DNA from: Chloroflexota bacterium | GTDB taxonomy: Bacteria > Chloroflexota > Dehalococcoidia > DSTF01 > JACRBR01 | DNA: 5,913 bases | Assembly (NCBI GenBank): GCA_016213125.1 | Contig: JACRBR010000229.1 | Span: 1-5,913, forward strand | Direction of reading: 5' to 3' | Part shown: in pieces, positions 1 through 4,698 of the stretch | Layout: the number at the start of each line of letters is the position of its first letter | Position numbering within the stretch: the stretch's first letter is position 1 | The notes under the pieces: model-generated | The model's database searches: none | Seen by the model: only the letters and a program-made list of their open reading frames with translations | Told to the model about the DNA's origin: nothing | Program-made: the position numbers and the translations under genes

Positions 1-142
1 CGGCGCCGCGCTTCTGCTCGGTGACGACGTCGAGTCGGCGGACGTCGACCATCCAGTCGCCCTGGTGCTCCAGATCTTCGAGGACGGCCCAGACGGCCTC
101 GGGCGGGGCGGGGATGTGGATGCGGACGGTGATGGTGGCCAC
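1..142 (-). CDS. SRPBCC (START-like) family protein, N-terminal part, cut by window edge
   Basis: The minus strand reads from a GTG at 140-142 through 47 uninterrupted codons to the window edge. The protein begins VATITVRIHIPAPPEAVWAV and continues LEDLEHQGDWMVDVRRL. This is the typical opening of SRPBCC / polyketide cyclase-dehydrase-like proteins: a first beta strand, the 'APPEAVWAVLED' helix entry, then a W near residue 30. Family members fold as a helix-grip cavity that binds hydrophobic ligands, and many have no assigned reaction. No ligand can be inferred because the cavity-forming C-terminal part is missing. The GTG was chosen because AGGGA lies five bases upstream, inside the GGGACAA repeat array. 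The gene diverges from the small membrane protein gene at 206. The family call is firm; the function is unknown. Confidence 0.8.
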   Translation of the reverse strand, partial: MATITVRIHIPAPPEAVWAVLEDLEHQGDWMVDVRRLDVVTEQKRGA

Positions 143-144
143 GG

Positions 145-186
145 TTGTCCCTTGTCCCTTGTCCCTTGTCCCTTGTCCCTTGTCCC
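145..186. repeat. Perfect heptamer tandem repeat, TTGTCCC x6
   Basis: Six perfect head-to-tail copies of TTGTCCC fill most of the 63-bp divergent spacer between the SRPBCC gene (minus) and the small membrane protein gene (plus). Read on the minus strand the unit is GGGACAA. The array therefore forms the 5' leader of the SRPBCC gene and its last copy supplies the Shine-Dalgarno-like AGGGA. Read on the plus strand the copies offer TTGTCC, a partial match to a -35 box. The minus strand also fits a G-quadruplex pattern, with six GGG runs separated by four-base loops. Confidence 0.95.
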
Positions 187-199
187 CTACGACTATACT
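173..199 (+). promoter_or_regulatory. Candidate promoter with TATACT -10 box close to the start codon
   Basis: TATACT at 194-199 matches five of six bases of the TATAAT consensus. It ends six bases before the ATG at 206, so transcription would begin at or next to the start codon, giving a leaderless message. A TTGTCC from the heptamer array at 173-178 could act as -35, but the 15-bp spacing is short. The same TATACT hexamer precedes the aminotransferase gene at 3696-3701. This is inferred from sequence only. Confidence 0.4.
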
Positions 200-205
200 C
201 CGCTG

Positions 206-433
206 ATGCGGGAGTTTCGGGGGCGGATGTCGCGGCGCATGCAGACGGTGGTTCGCATCGTCGTGCTGTTCTGCATCGCGCGGGTGGCGTTCGGGGTGGT
301 GGCGATCGCGTTTCTGTCGGACGGCGGGCTGGCGTACAGCCTGCGGGCCACGCTCATACTCGCAGCGGCGGCTGTTGTGAGCGTGGGGGTGGCGCTGCTG
401 CTGCGACGGCCCCTCGCGAGAAGAAACCGCTAG
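206..433 (+). CDS. Small two-helix membrane protein, 75 aa, unknown function
   Basis: I do not recognise this protein. It starts MREFRGRMSRRMQ, a strongly basic N-terminus. Two hydrophobic segments follow, at about residues 15-37 (with one Arg inside) and 50-67. It ends in a basic tail, RRPLARRNR. The pattern suggests a two-pass inner-membrane protein with both ends on the cytoplasmic side. The frame stays open upstream to 65, but that stretch runs through the TTGTCCC array and the SRPBCC coding region, so it is not credible protein. ATG 206 was chosen because TATACT lies six bases upstream; in-frame ATGs at 227 and 239 are alternatives. No clear Shine-Dalgarno precedes 206, which fits a leaderless message. 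It ends in TAG, facing the slipin gene tail to tail. Confidence 0.6.
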   Translation: MREFRGRMSRRMQTVVRIVVLFCIARVAFGVVAIAFLSDGGLAYSLRATLILAAAAVVSVGVALLLRRPLARRNR

Positions 434-468
434 CAACGCAAGGGACGTTCGCGAGACGAACAACTGCA

Positions 469-490
469 GGACAGGTCTAAAGACCTGTCC
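469..490. terminator. Perfect 9-bp hairpin between convergent genes, possible bidirectional terminator
   Basis: The arms GGACAGGTC (469-477) and GACCTGTCC (482-490) are perfectly complementary around a TAAA loop. The hairpin lies 36 bp after the small membrane protein stop and about 60 bp after the slipin stop, where a two-way terminator would be expected. Neither side has a proper T-run, so intrinsic termination is uncertain. It could instead be a dispersed palindromic element. Confidence 0.45.
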
Positions 491-507
491 GTACGGGTAC
501 GGGATCC

Positions 508-542
508 TCGGTACTCAGACCTCCGGATTCAGACTTCTGACT
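508..542. repeat. Degenerate heptamer array, five units of TCnGACT type
   Basis: Five consecutive 7-bp units can be laid out without gaps: TCGGTAC, TCAGACC, TCCGGAT, TCAGACT and TCTGACT. All start with TC, and three closely match TCAGACT. The array sits just downstream of the slipin stop codon. It is weaker than the other arrays but keeps the same 7-bp period. Confidence 0.6.
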
Positions 543-549
543 TCGCTGC

Positions 550-1545
550 TCAACTGACCACGCCTTCTCGAGAAGCAGGCTCCGGTGGCTTCGCTTCCGA
601 CGGCGCCTCGGTAGAGGGCGTCATCTGCTCGGCGATGTCGCCGGGCGGGGCGCCTCCGACGCGGATGCGGGCCGGGCGGGGCATGTCGGGGTTGGCGACG
701 GAACGTTCGGCCGCCTCCTGGATCGCCTCGAAGAGGCCAAACGGCACCGGCAGCACGATCGTGCTGTTCTTCTCGGTCGCGATCTCGGACAGCGTCTGCA
801 GCAGGCGGAGCTGCAGCGTCGCCGGATCCTGGGACATGATGCGGCCGGCTTCCGCGAGGCGCTCGGATGCCTGCAGCTCGCCGTCGGCGTTGATGACCTT
901 GGCGCGGCGCTCGCGCTCGGCCTCGGCCTGGCGCGCCATGGCGCGCTGCATGCCCTGCGGCAGCTCGACATCCTTCACCTCGACGACGGAGACCTTCACG
1001 CCCCACGGCTCGGTCTGCTCGTCGATGATCTTCTGCAGCTTGTTGTTGATGGCCTCGCGCTCGGAGAGCAGGTCGTCGAGCATCGACTGGCCGAGGACGC
1101 TGCGGAGCGTGGTCTGGGAGATCTGGGATGTGGCGCGGAAGTGATCGAGGACCTTCGTGACGGCGTCCTCCGGCTGGGTGATGCGGAAGTAGATGACGGC
1201 GTTGACCTTCACGGTGACGTTGTCGCGCGTGATGCACTCCTGGCTGGGGACATCCATTGTGACCGTGCGCAGGTCCATCACCACCATGCGCTCGATGATG
1301 GGCAGCACCAGGAACAGCCCGGGGCCGCGCGCGCCTTCGAGACGGCCGAGCCGGAAGATGACGCCGCGCTCGTACTCGGAGACGATCTTCACGGCGAAGA
1401 AGAGGACGATGAGGCCCCACGGCGGAATCAGCAGCAGGTAGGAGAACGCCGTCAGCAGCACGCGGACGCCGGCCGCCAGCCCGCCTTCGTTATCCGCGCG
1501 CTCGATGCGTGGCCTATCGATCTGAGGGGGGATCTCGGCCGCCAT
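550..1545 (-). CDS. Slipin (stomatin/podocin-like SPFH-domain membrane protein)
   Basis: This 331-residue protein has the layout of prokaryotic slipins. A hydrophobic hairpin at about residues 29-52 carries the PP pair at 41-42 that typically kinks a stomatin membrane loop. The SPFH domain follows at about 54-215, with EYERGVIFRLGRLEGARGPG and the TVTMDVPSQECITRDNVTVK strand. Next comes a charged, probably coiled-coil helix (198-240, rich in AEAER) and the conserved STIVLPVPFG segment at 261-270. Residues after about 285 form a Pro/Glu-rich tail that looks disordered. Slipins oligomerise at the inner face of the membrane and scaffold membrane domains; many bacterial ones pair with an NfeD-type protease. 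No nfeD gene is adjacent here. AAAGGAG lies six bases before the ATG and fixes the start. A weak TACACT -10 candidate lies at 1589-1594 on the minus strand. Confidence 0.93.
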   Translation of the reverse strand: MAAEIPPQIDRPRIERADNEGGLAAGVRVLLTAFSYLLLIPPWGLIVLFFAVKIVSEYERGVIFRLGRLEGARGPGLFLVLPIIERMVVMDLRTVTMDVPSQECITRDNVTVKVNAVIYFRITQPEDAVTKVLDHFRATSQISQTTLRSVLGQSMLDDLLSEREAINNKLQKIIDEQTEPWGVKVSVVEVKDVELPQGMQRAMARQAEAERERRAKVINADGELQASERLAEAGRIMSQDPATLQLRLLQTLSEIATEKNSTIVLPVPFGLFEAIQEAAERSVANPDMPRPARIRVGGAPPGDIAEQMTPSTEAPSEAKPPEPASREGVVS

Positions 1546-1656
1546 GTCAGACTCCTTTCAAAGCGCTCCACGACGACTGCTGCGCTGAAGTGTACGGTGA
1601 CGGAGGACTGAGCACCCAGCTTCGAGGGCCACGAACCTATTTCACGGCCCGCAACC

Positions 1657-1691
1657 CCTATAACCTAAAACCCACAACCTATAACCTCACG
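1657..1691. repeat. Degenerate heptamer array of CCTATAA type
   Basis: Units of 7 bp run CCTATAA, CCTAAAA, CCCACAA, CCTATAA, then a decayed CCTCACG. The first and fourth are identical, and four of the five match CCnAnAA. The array ends six bases before the Shine-Dalgarno of the VOC gene. It holds two TATAAC hexamers, at 1659-1664 and 1680-1685, either of which could act as a -10 box. A start near 1692 would leave a leader just long enough for the Shine-Dalgarno. The promoter role is speculative; the period is visible directly. Confidence 0.75.
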
Positions 1692-1707
1692 GAGACGGAG
1701 GGACGCC

Positions 1708-2559
1708 ATGCTCGAGCACGTAGACCGGATGCAGCTTGCGGTGCGGGACCGCCACGCGGCGGCGCAGAGCTTCGCCAGCATCTTCGACGCACAGCCGGTG
1801 CGCGACGACGAGGTGCGGCACCTGAACGCCAAGCGGCGCGTCGTGCACGCCGGGACGTCCGAGTTCGAGCTGCTGGAGCCTGCGGGCGACGGTCCGGTCG
1901 CCGACTACGTGTCGCAGTGGGGCGAAGGGCTGTTCGGCGCGGGGTTCTCGACCAACGACGTGCAGGCGCTGGCGCGGCGGCTGTCGTCGAAGGGCGCCGT
2001 GTACACGGAGGAGGGCGGGCAGCTCTTCATCGCGCCGGACCAGACGCCCGGACTGCGCATGGTGATCTCGCAGGAGGTCGCGCGGCCGATGGTGGGGCTG
2101 ATGCGCTACCTGTACGAGGCGACAAACCTGATCAACGACCACGAAGCAGCGGCCGGCTTCTACGCCGACCGTTTCGGGCTGGACCAGTCGAGGTTCTGCC
2201 CGATCAAGAGCCATGATTACGGCTACAAGGGCCAGCTCACGATGTTCAACCCGCCGGAGCGCCTCGACCGCATCGAGCTGTCGGAGATCACCGACCCGCA
2301 GATGCCGATGGGGCGGTTCATGACGCGGCGCGGCGGCGAGACCCTATACATGTGCTACATCGAGTGCGAAAGCGTGGACCCGATCGCGCAGCGGCTGAGT
2401 GCGCTGGGTCTGCGGTTCACGCGCGGCGGCGAGAACTCGCACAATCCCGACAACATGTTCATCCACCCGACCGCGCTGCACGGCGTGCTGATGGGCTGTA
2501 GCCGCACGAACGCGGCGTGGGTGTGGTCGGGGCATCCGGAGTTGTTCAAGCGCGGGTAG
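1708..2559 (+). CDS. VOC-family protein with two glyoxalase-fold modules
   Basis: This 283-residue soluble protein carries two vicinal-oxygen-chelate modules. Module 1 (about 3-122) opens with HVDRMQLAVRDRHAAAQSFA, a typical first strand plus helix, and reaches FELLEPAGDGPVADYVSQWG at 53-72, a common VOC segment. Module 2 (about 134-265) contains YEATNLINDHEAAAGFYADR, IELSEITDP and the closing strand FIHPTALHGVLMGC. Candidate metal ligands include H4 and E56 in module 1, and E190/E193 and H253/H258 in module 2, but these are not aligned rigorously. VOC enzymes include methylmalonyl-CoA epimerase, glyoxalase I and extradiol dioxygenases, and no specific substrate can be chosen here. GGAGGG at 1697-1702 lies five bases before the ATG. 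The gene stands alone, diverging from the slipin and converging on the hydrolase gene. Confidence 0.85.
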   Translation: MLEHVDRMQLAVRDRHAAAQSFASIFDAQPVRDDEVRHLNAKRRVVHAGTSEFELLEPAGDGPVADYVSQWGEGLFGAGFSTNDVQALARRLSSKGAVYTEEGGQLFIAPDQTPGLRMVISQEVARPMVGLMRYLYEATNLINDHEAAAGFYADRFGLDQSRFCPIKSHDYGYKGQLTMFNPPERLDRIELSEITDPQMPMGRFMTRRGGETLYMCYIECESVDPIAQRLSALGLRFTRGGENSHNPDNMFIHPTALHGVLMGCSRTNAAWVWSGHPELFKRG

Positions 2560-2562
2560 TGG

Positions 2563-2606
2563 CTCAGTGTCTCACTGTCTCAGTGCTCAGTGCTCAGTGC
2601 TCAGTG
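2563..2606. repeat. CTCAGTG tandem array: two 8-bp variants followed by four perfect 7-bp copies
   Basis: The array begins three bases after the VOC stop codon. CTCAGTGT and CTCACTGT (8 bp each, 2563-2578) are followed by four perfect CTCAGTG copies (2579-2606). The change from an 8-bp to a 7-bp unit within one array suggests repeated slippage or unit turnover. It has no coding potential. Confidence 0.93.
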
Positions 2607-2630
2607 AACCTGTAAATCGATAGATTGCTG

Positions 2631-2650
2631 GCGCTGTCGCTAGACGGCGC
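2631..2650. terminator. 8-bp hairpin between convergent VOC and hydrolase genes
   Basis: The arms GCGCTGTC (2631-2638) and GACGGCGC (2643-2650) pair over eight positions with one G-T wobble, around a GCTA loop. A smaller AATC/GATT hairpin lies directly before it (2616-2627). The position between two convergent genes fits a terminator, but no T-run follows on either strand. Confidence 0.35.
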
Positions 2651-2661
2651 GGTGGCCCCAA

Positions 2662-2692
2662 CACAAGATTCTTCGCTGCGCTCAGAATGACG
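2662..2692. repeat. Likely dispersed intergenic motif with ATTCT/AGAAT inverted ends
   Basis: The core from 2667 to 2690 has inverted ends ATTCT (2668-2672) and AGAAT (2684-2688) around a TCGCTGCGCTC centre. On the minus strand it reads like the 'CATTCTGAGCGCAGCGAAG' family, which I recall recurring many times between genes in some Chloroflexota and other environmental genomes. Only one copy is present here, so repetition cannot be shown from this window. Confidence 0.45.
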
Positions 2693-2712
2693 CACCTCCT
2701 ACAGCAGCGCCA

Positions 2713-2736
2713 CTGACGCGCTGACGTGCTGACGCG
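2713..2736. repeat. Octamer tandem repeat, CTGACGCG x3 with one variant
   Basis: CTGACGCG, CTGACGTG and CTGACGCG lie head to tail and end two bases before the stop codon of the hydrolase gene on the minus strand. It is the only array here whose period is 8 bp throughout. It adds to the tandem-repeat content of the same 179-bp spacer that holds the CTCAGTG array. Confidence 0.8.
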
Positions 2737-2738
2737 CT

Positions 2739-3578
2739 CTACCCGGCGCGCCAGTAGCGCTTTCCGTCGACGCGGACGATGTTGCCGAAGCCGGGGAGGG
2801 GGAAGTGGCCGGCGACGAGGCGCATCTTCTCCTCTTCGATGCGCTGGACGACCTTCTCGCGCGTCTTCTGGGCGAGCGGCGGGTCCATGTCGAACACGGG
2901 CGACCAGAGCTCGGTAACCTGCGCCGGGTGGTGGCAGATGTCGCCCCAGATGATGCCGGTCTCGCCCGCGGAGGAGATGATGAAGGACTGGTGCGCGGGC
3001 GTGTGCCCGGGCGTCGGCAGCAGCGTGATCTCATCAGTGACCCTGTACTCGGCACCGACAAGCTCGATGTCGGCAGCGTCGCGGAGCGGGAGCACGCAGT
3101 CGAGGATGTACGTATTGCCGCCCGCGTTCGCAACCTCGGGATCGGTGAAGTACTCCCACTCGTCCTTGTTGAAGAGGTGCTTCGACTTCGGGAACGTCGG
3201 AACATACGCCTCGCCGCGCAGTGTGGTGTGCCAGCCGACGTGGTCGATGTGCATGTGCGTGTTCGCGACAACGTCGATGGACTCCGGCGAGACGCCGATC
3301 TCGGCGAGCGCGTCAGGCAGGCGGCCGTTCGGGAAGAAGGGGCGGTCCTTCGCGCCGATGCCCGTGTCGATGATGATCGTCTTGCCGGCGCTCCGCACCA
3401 GGTACGACGTGATGCTCAGGTTCATGCTGGAGCCGTCGTCTGAGAGGAACTCCTTGTGCGCGTGCCACGCCGTCGCCTCGATGCTGGGGAACATGAGGTT
3501 GCACGGCGCGGTCAGTCCGGCGGCATCCGCCACGGCCGTGATCTCTACGTTGCCGATGCGGATGGTGTTGTCGGACAT
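2739..3578 (-). CDS. Metallo-beta-lactamase-fold hydrolase (lactonase / methyl parathion hydrolase-like)
   Basis: From the ATG at 3576-3578 the protein is 279 residues. All metal-site motifs of the MBL fold are present: H108-M-H110-I-D112-H113, H192 in GHTPAH, D213 in WGD and H258 in AGHFP. This predicts a two-metal hydrolase. The layout, with VEITAVADA at the start and LVAGHFPLPGFGNIVRV near the end, resembles the group that includes AHL lactonases and methyl parathion hydrolase. The substrate is unknown. In AiiA-type lactonases a Tyr lies three residues after the bridging Asp; here that position is H216. There is no signal peptide, so it is probably cytoplasmic. The frame is open to a TTG at 3597-3599, but the ATG is preferred because AGGGGG lies four bases upstream and VEITAV-type proteins start close to it. 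It diverges from the aminotransferase gene. Confidence 0.9.
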   Translation of the reverse strand: MSDNTIRIGNVEITAVADAAGLTAPCNLMFPSIEATAWHAHKEFLSDDGSSMNLSITSYLVRSAGKTIIIDTGIGAKDRPFFPNGRLPDALAEIGVSPESIDVVANTHMHIDHVGWHTTLRGEAYVPTFPKSKHLFNKDEWEYFTDPEVANAGGNTYILDCVLPLRDAADIELVGAEYRVTDEITLLPTPGHTPAHQSFIISSAGETGIIWGDICHHPAQVTELWSPVFDMDPPLAQKTREKVVQRIEEEKMRLVAGHFPLPGFGNIVRVDGKRYWRAG

Positions 3579-3603
3579 GCATCCCCCTGCCTGAGCCAAT
3601 GTG

Positions 3604-3647
3604 GCGGGCTACCGCGCGGGCTATCGCGTGGGCCACAGAAGATAGCC
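3604..3647. repeat. 12-bp imperfect tandem repeat overlapping a 7-bp inverted repeat
   Basis: GCGGGCTACCGC (3604-3615) and GCGGGCTATCGC (3616-3627) differ at one base; a third, decayed unit follows at 3628-3639. Overlapping them, GGCTATC (3619-3625) and GATAGCC (3641-3647) form a perfect inverted repeat around 15 bases. It lies in the divergent spacer between the hydrolase and aminotransferase genes, where a regulator site could sit. Its role is unproven. Confidence 0.5.
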
Positions 3648-3667
3648 ACGAAGCGGGTCAGCCGCAA
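3639..3667 (-). promoter_or_regulatory. Candidate promoter for the hydrolase gene
   Basis: On the minus strand TTGCGG (3662-3667) and TATCTT (3639-3644) are separated by exactly 17 bp. Matches to the consensus are partial (three and four of six). The predicted start near 3632 would give a leader of roughly 50 bases containing the 12-bp repeats. Confidence 0.3.
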
Positions 3668-3695
3668 CGGGTGGCGCGGTGGGGCGGCCAAGGCC

Positions 3696-3701
3696 TATAC
3701 T
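3696..3701 (+). promoter_or_regulatory. Candidate -10 box (TATACT) for the aminotransferase gene
   Basis: TATACT matches five of six consensus bases and lies 31 bp before the ATG. This leaves room for a leader that holds the AAAGGA ribosome site. No recognisable -35 box stands at the usual distance. The identical hexamer precedes the small membrane protein gene at 194-199. Confidence 0.45.
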
Positions 3702-3732
3702 CACGTCATTCCCCAATAGAAAGGACCGCGAG

Positions 3733-4419
3733 ATGCCGAGGCCGTTTTGTTACCTCCAGAAGCGTTTTATCCCGCTGGAGGAGGCGCGGCTGCCGGTAAT
3801 GACGCACGCCTTCCTCTACGGGACGGCCGTGTTCGAGGGCGTCCGCGGCAACTGGTCGGACGAGCGGGGCGAGACGCTGATCTTCCGCCCGATCGAGCAC
3901 TTCCAGCGGCTGAAGCAGTCGGCCCACATCATGCACATCGGGCTCCCGCAGTCGGCGGAGGAGCTGAGCGACATCACCGCGCAGGTGGTGGCGAAAGCCG
4001 GGTTCCACGAGGACACCTACATCCGGCCCATCGCCTACAAGAGCGGCGAGGTCATCGGGCCGAAGCTGGATGGCGTCGAGGACGACTTCATGTGCTTCGC
4101 GATCCCATTCGGGAACTACCTGGACCCGTACGCCGGGCTGCGCTGCCAGACCTCCACATGGCGCCGCGTGCCTGACACCTCGATCCCGGCGCGCGCGAAG
4201 GTGAACGGCCTGTACGTGAACTCCGCCCTGGCCAAGACCGAGGCCGTCGAGAACGGATTCGACGAAGCCATCATGCTCAATGACGACGGCCACGTGTCGG
4301 AGGGTTCGGGCGAAAACCTGGTGATGGTGCGCCACGGGAGGCTCATCACGCCGGCGCGCAGCGACAACGTGCTTGAAGGCATCACGCTGGATTCAGTGTT
4401 CGAGCTGGCACGCAATTAG
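3733..4419 (+). CDS. ilvE: Branched-chain amino acid aminotransferase, N-terminal 228 aa ending at an in-frame TAG
   Basis: This is a fold-type IV PLP aminotransferase of the IlvE type. It would interconvert Leu, Ile and Val with their 2-keto acids using 2-oxoglutarate/glutamate, in the cytoplasm. Family marks are HAFLYGTAVFEGVRG (25-39), the PLP lysine K156 in ARAKVNGLYVNSALAKTEA, and HVSEGSGENL (187-196) followed by GITLDSVFELARN. AAAGGA at 3720-3725 fixes the start at 3733. Translation meets TAG at 4417-4419 after ARN. The next codons continue the family without a break as LGIEIIERTVDRSELYIADE, so the TAG falls where homologues often have Glu (ARxELGIE). The 228-residue product would lack the GTAA phosphate-binding turn and is unlikely to be active. 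Readthrough gives about 321 residues, slightly longer than the usual 300-310. Confidence 0.9.
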   Translation: MPRPFCYLQKRFIPLEEARLPVMTHAFLYGTAVFEGVRGNWSDERGETLIFRPIEHFQRLKQSAHIMHIGLPQSAEELSDITAQVVAKAGFHEDTYIRPIAYKSGEVIGPKLDGVEDDFMCFAIPFGNYLDPYAGLRCQTSTWRRVPDTSIPARAKVNGLYVNSALAKTEAVENGFDEAIMLNDDGHVSEGSGENLVMVRHGRLITPARSDNVLEGITLDSVFELARN

Positions 4420-4698
4420 CTGGGGATCGAGATCATCGAGCGGACCGTCGACCGCTCGGAGCTGTACATCGCGGACGAGGTCTTCCTCACGGGCACCGCG
4501 GCGCACATTTCGCCGGTGGGCGAGGTCGATCGTCGCGCCGTGGGTACGGGCGAGGTCGGCCCGATCACCAAGAAGCTGCAGGACCTGTTCTTCGACATCA
4601 TCCGCGGCCGCAACCCGAAGTACGGCCGCTGGGTTCGCGGCGTGAAGCCGGCCGATGAGGGAGCTGCGGTCGGGGCAGGGGCGCGAGCCAAGGCCTGA
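4420..4698 (+). pseudogene. ilvE: C-terminal part of the branched-chain aminotransferase, separated by the in-frame TAG
   Basis: The reading frame of the upstream gene continues unbroken for 92 codons to TGA at 4696-4698. It contains the DRSELYIADEVFLTGTAAHI segment, whose GTAA (254-257 in readthrough numbering) binds the PLP phosphate in IlvE proteins, and then GPITKKLQDLFFDIIRGRNP. The last dozen residues are an Ala/Gly-rich tail not typical of the family. Codon use stays GC-rich with no frameshift or second stop, so decay is either very recent or absent. There is no convincing start codon with a ribosome site that would make this half a gene of its own. The TGA overlaps the next gene's ATG as TGATG, which suggests that ribosomes are meant to travel to this point. 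Confidence 0.85.

Noticed and set aside
145..186. CRISPR-like array
   Set aside because: The units are 7 bp with no spacers between them, so it is a simple tandem repeat.
65..205. Upstream extension of the small membrane protein
   Set aside because: It would translate through the TTGTCCC array and antisense to the SRPBCC gene; the -10 box and gene layout favour a start at 206.
515..1420. 301-codon minus-strand frame overlapping the slipin gene
   Set aside because: Arg/Pro/Ala-rich shadow of the slipin in another frame; the slipin frame has the SPFH family sequence and the strong AAAGGAG.
1589..1594. TACACT as -10 of the slipin gene
   Set aside because: No -35-like sequence at the right distance; one hexamer alone is too weak to list as a feature.
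3579..3599. TTG start seven codons upstream for the MBL hydrolase
   Set aside because: The ATG at 3576-3578 has a nearby AGGGGG and gives the usual distance to the first conserved strand; the extra residues would overlap that ribosome site.
4417..4419. Pyrrolysine or general TAG reassignment
   Set aside because: Three other genes in the window end naturally in TAG with non-coding sequence after it, and aminotransferases of this family are not known to use pyrrolysine.
4516..4698. Separate small gene starting at 4513-4516 in the aminotransferase C-terminal part
   Set aside because: Its sequence is the ordinary C-terminal end of IlvE and there is no ribosome site before the GTG or nearby codons.
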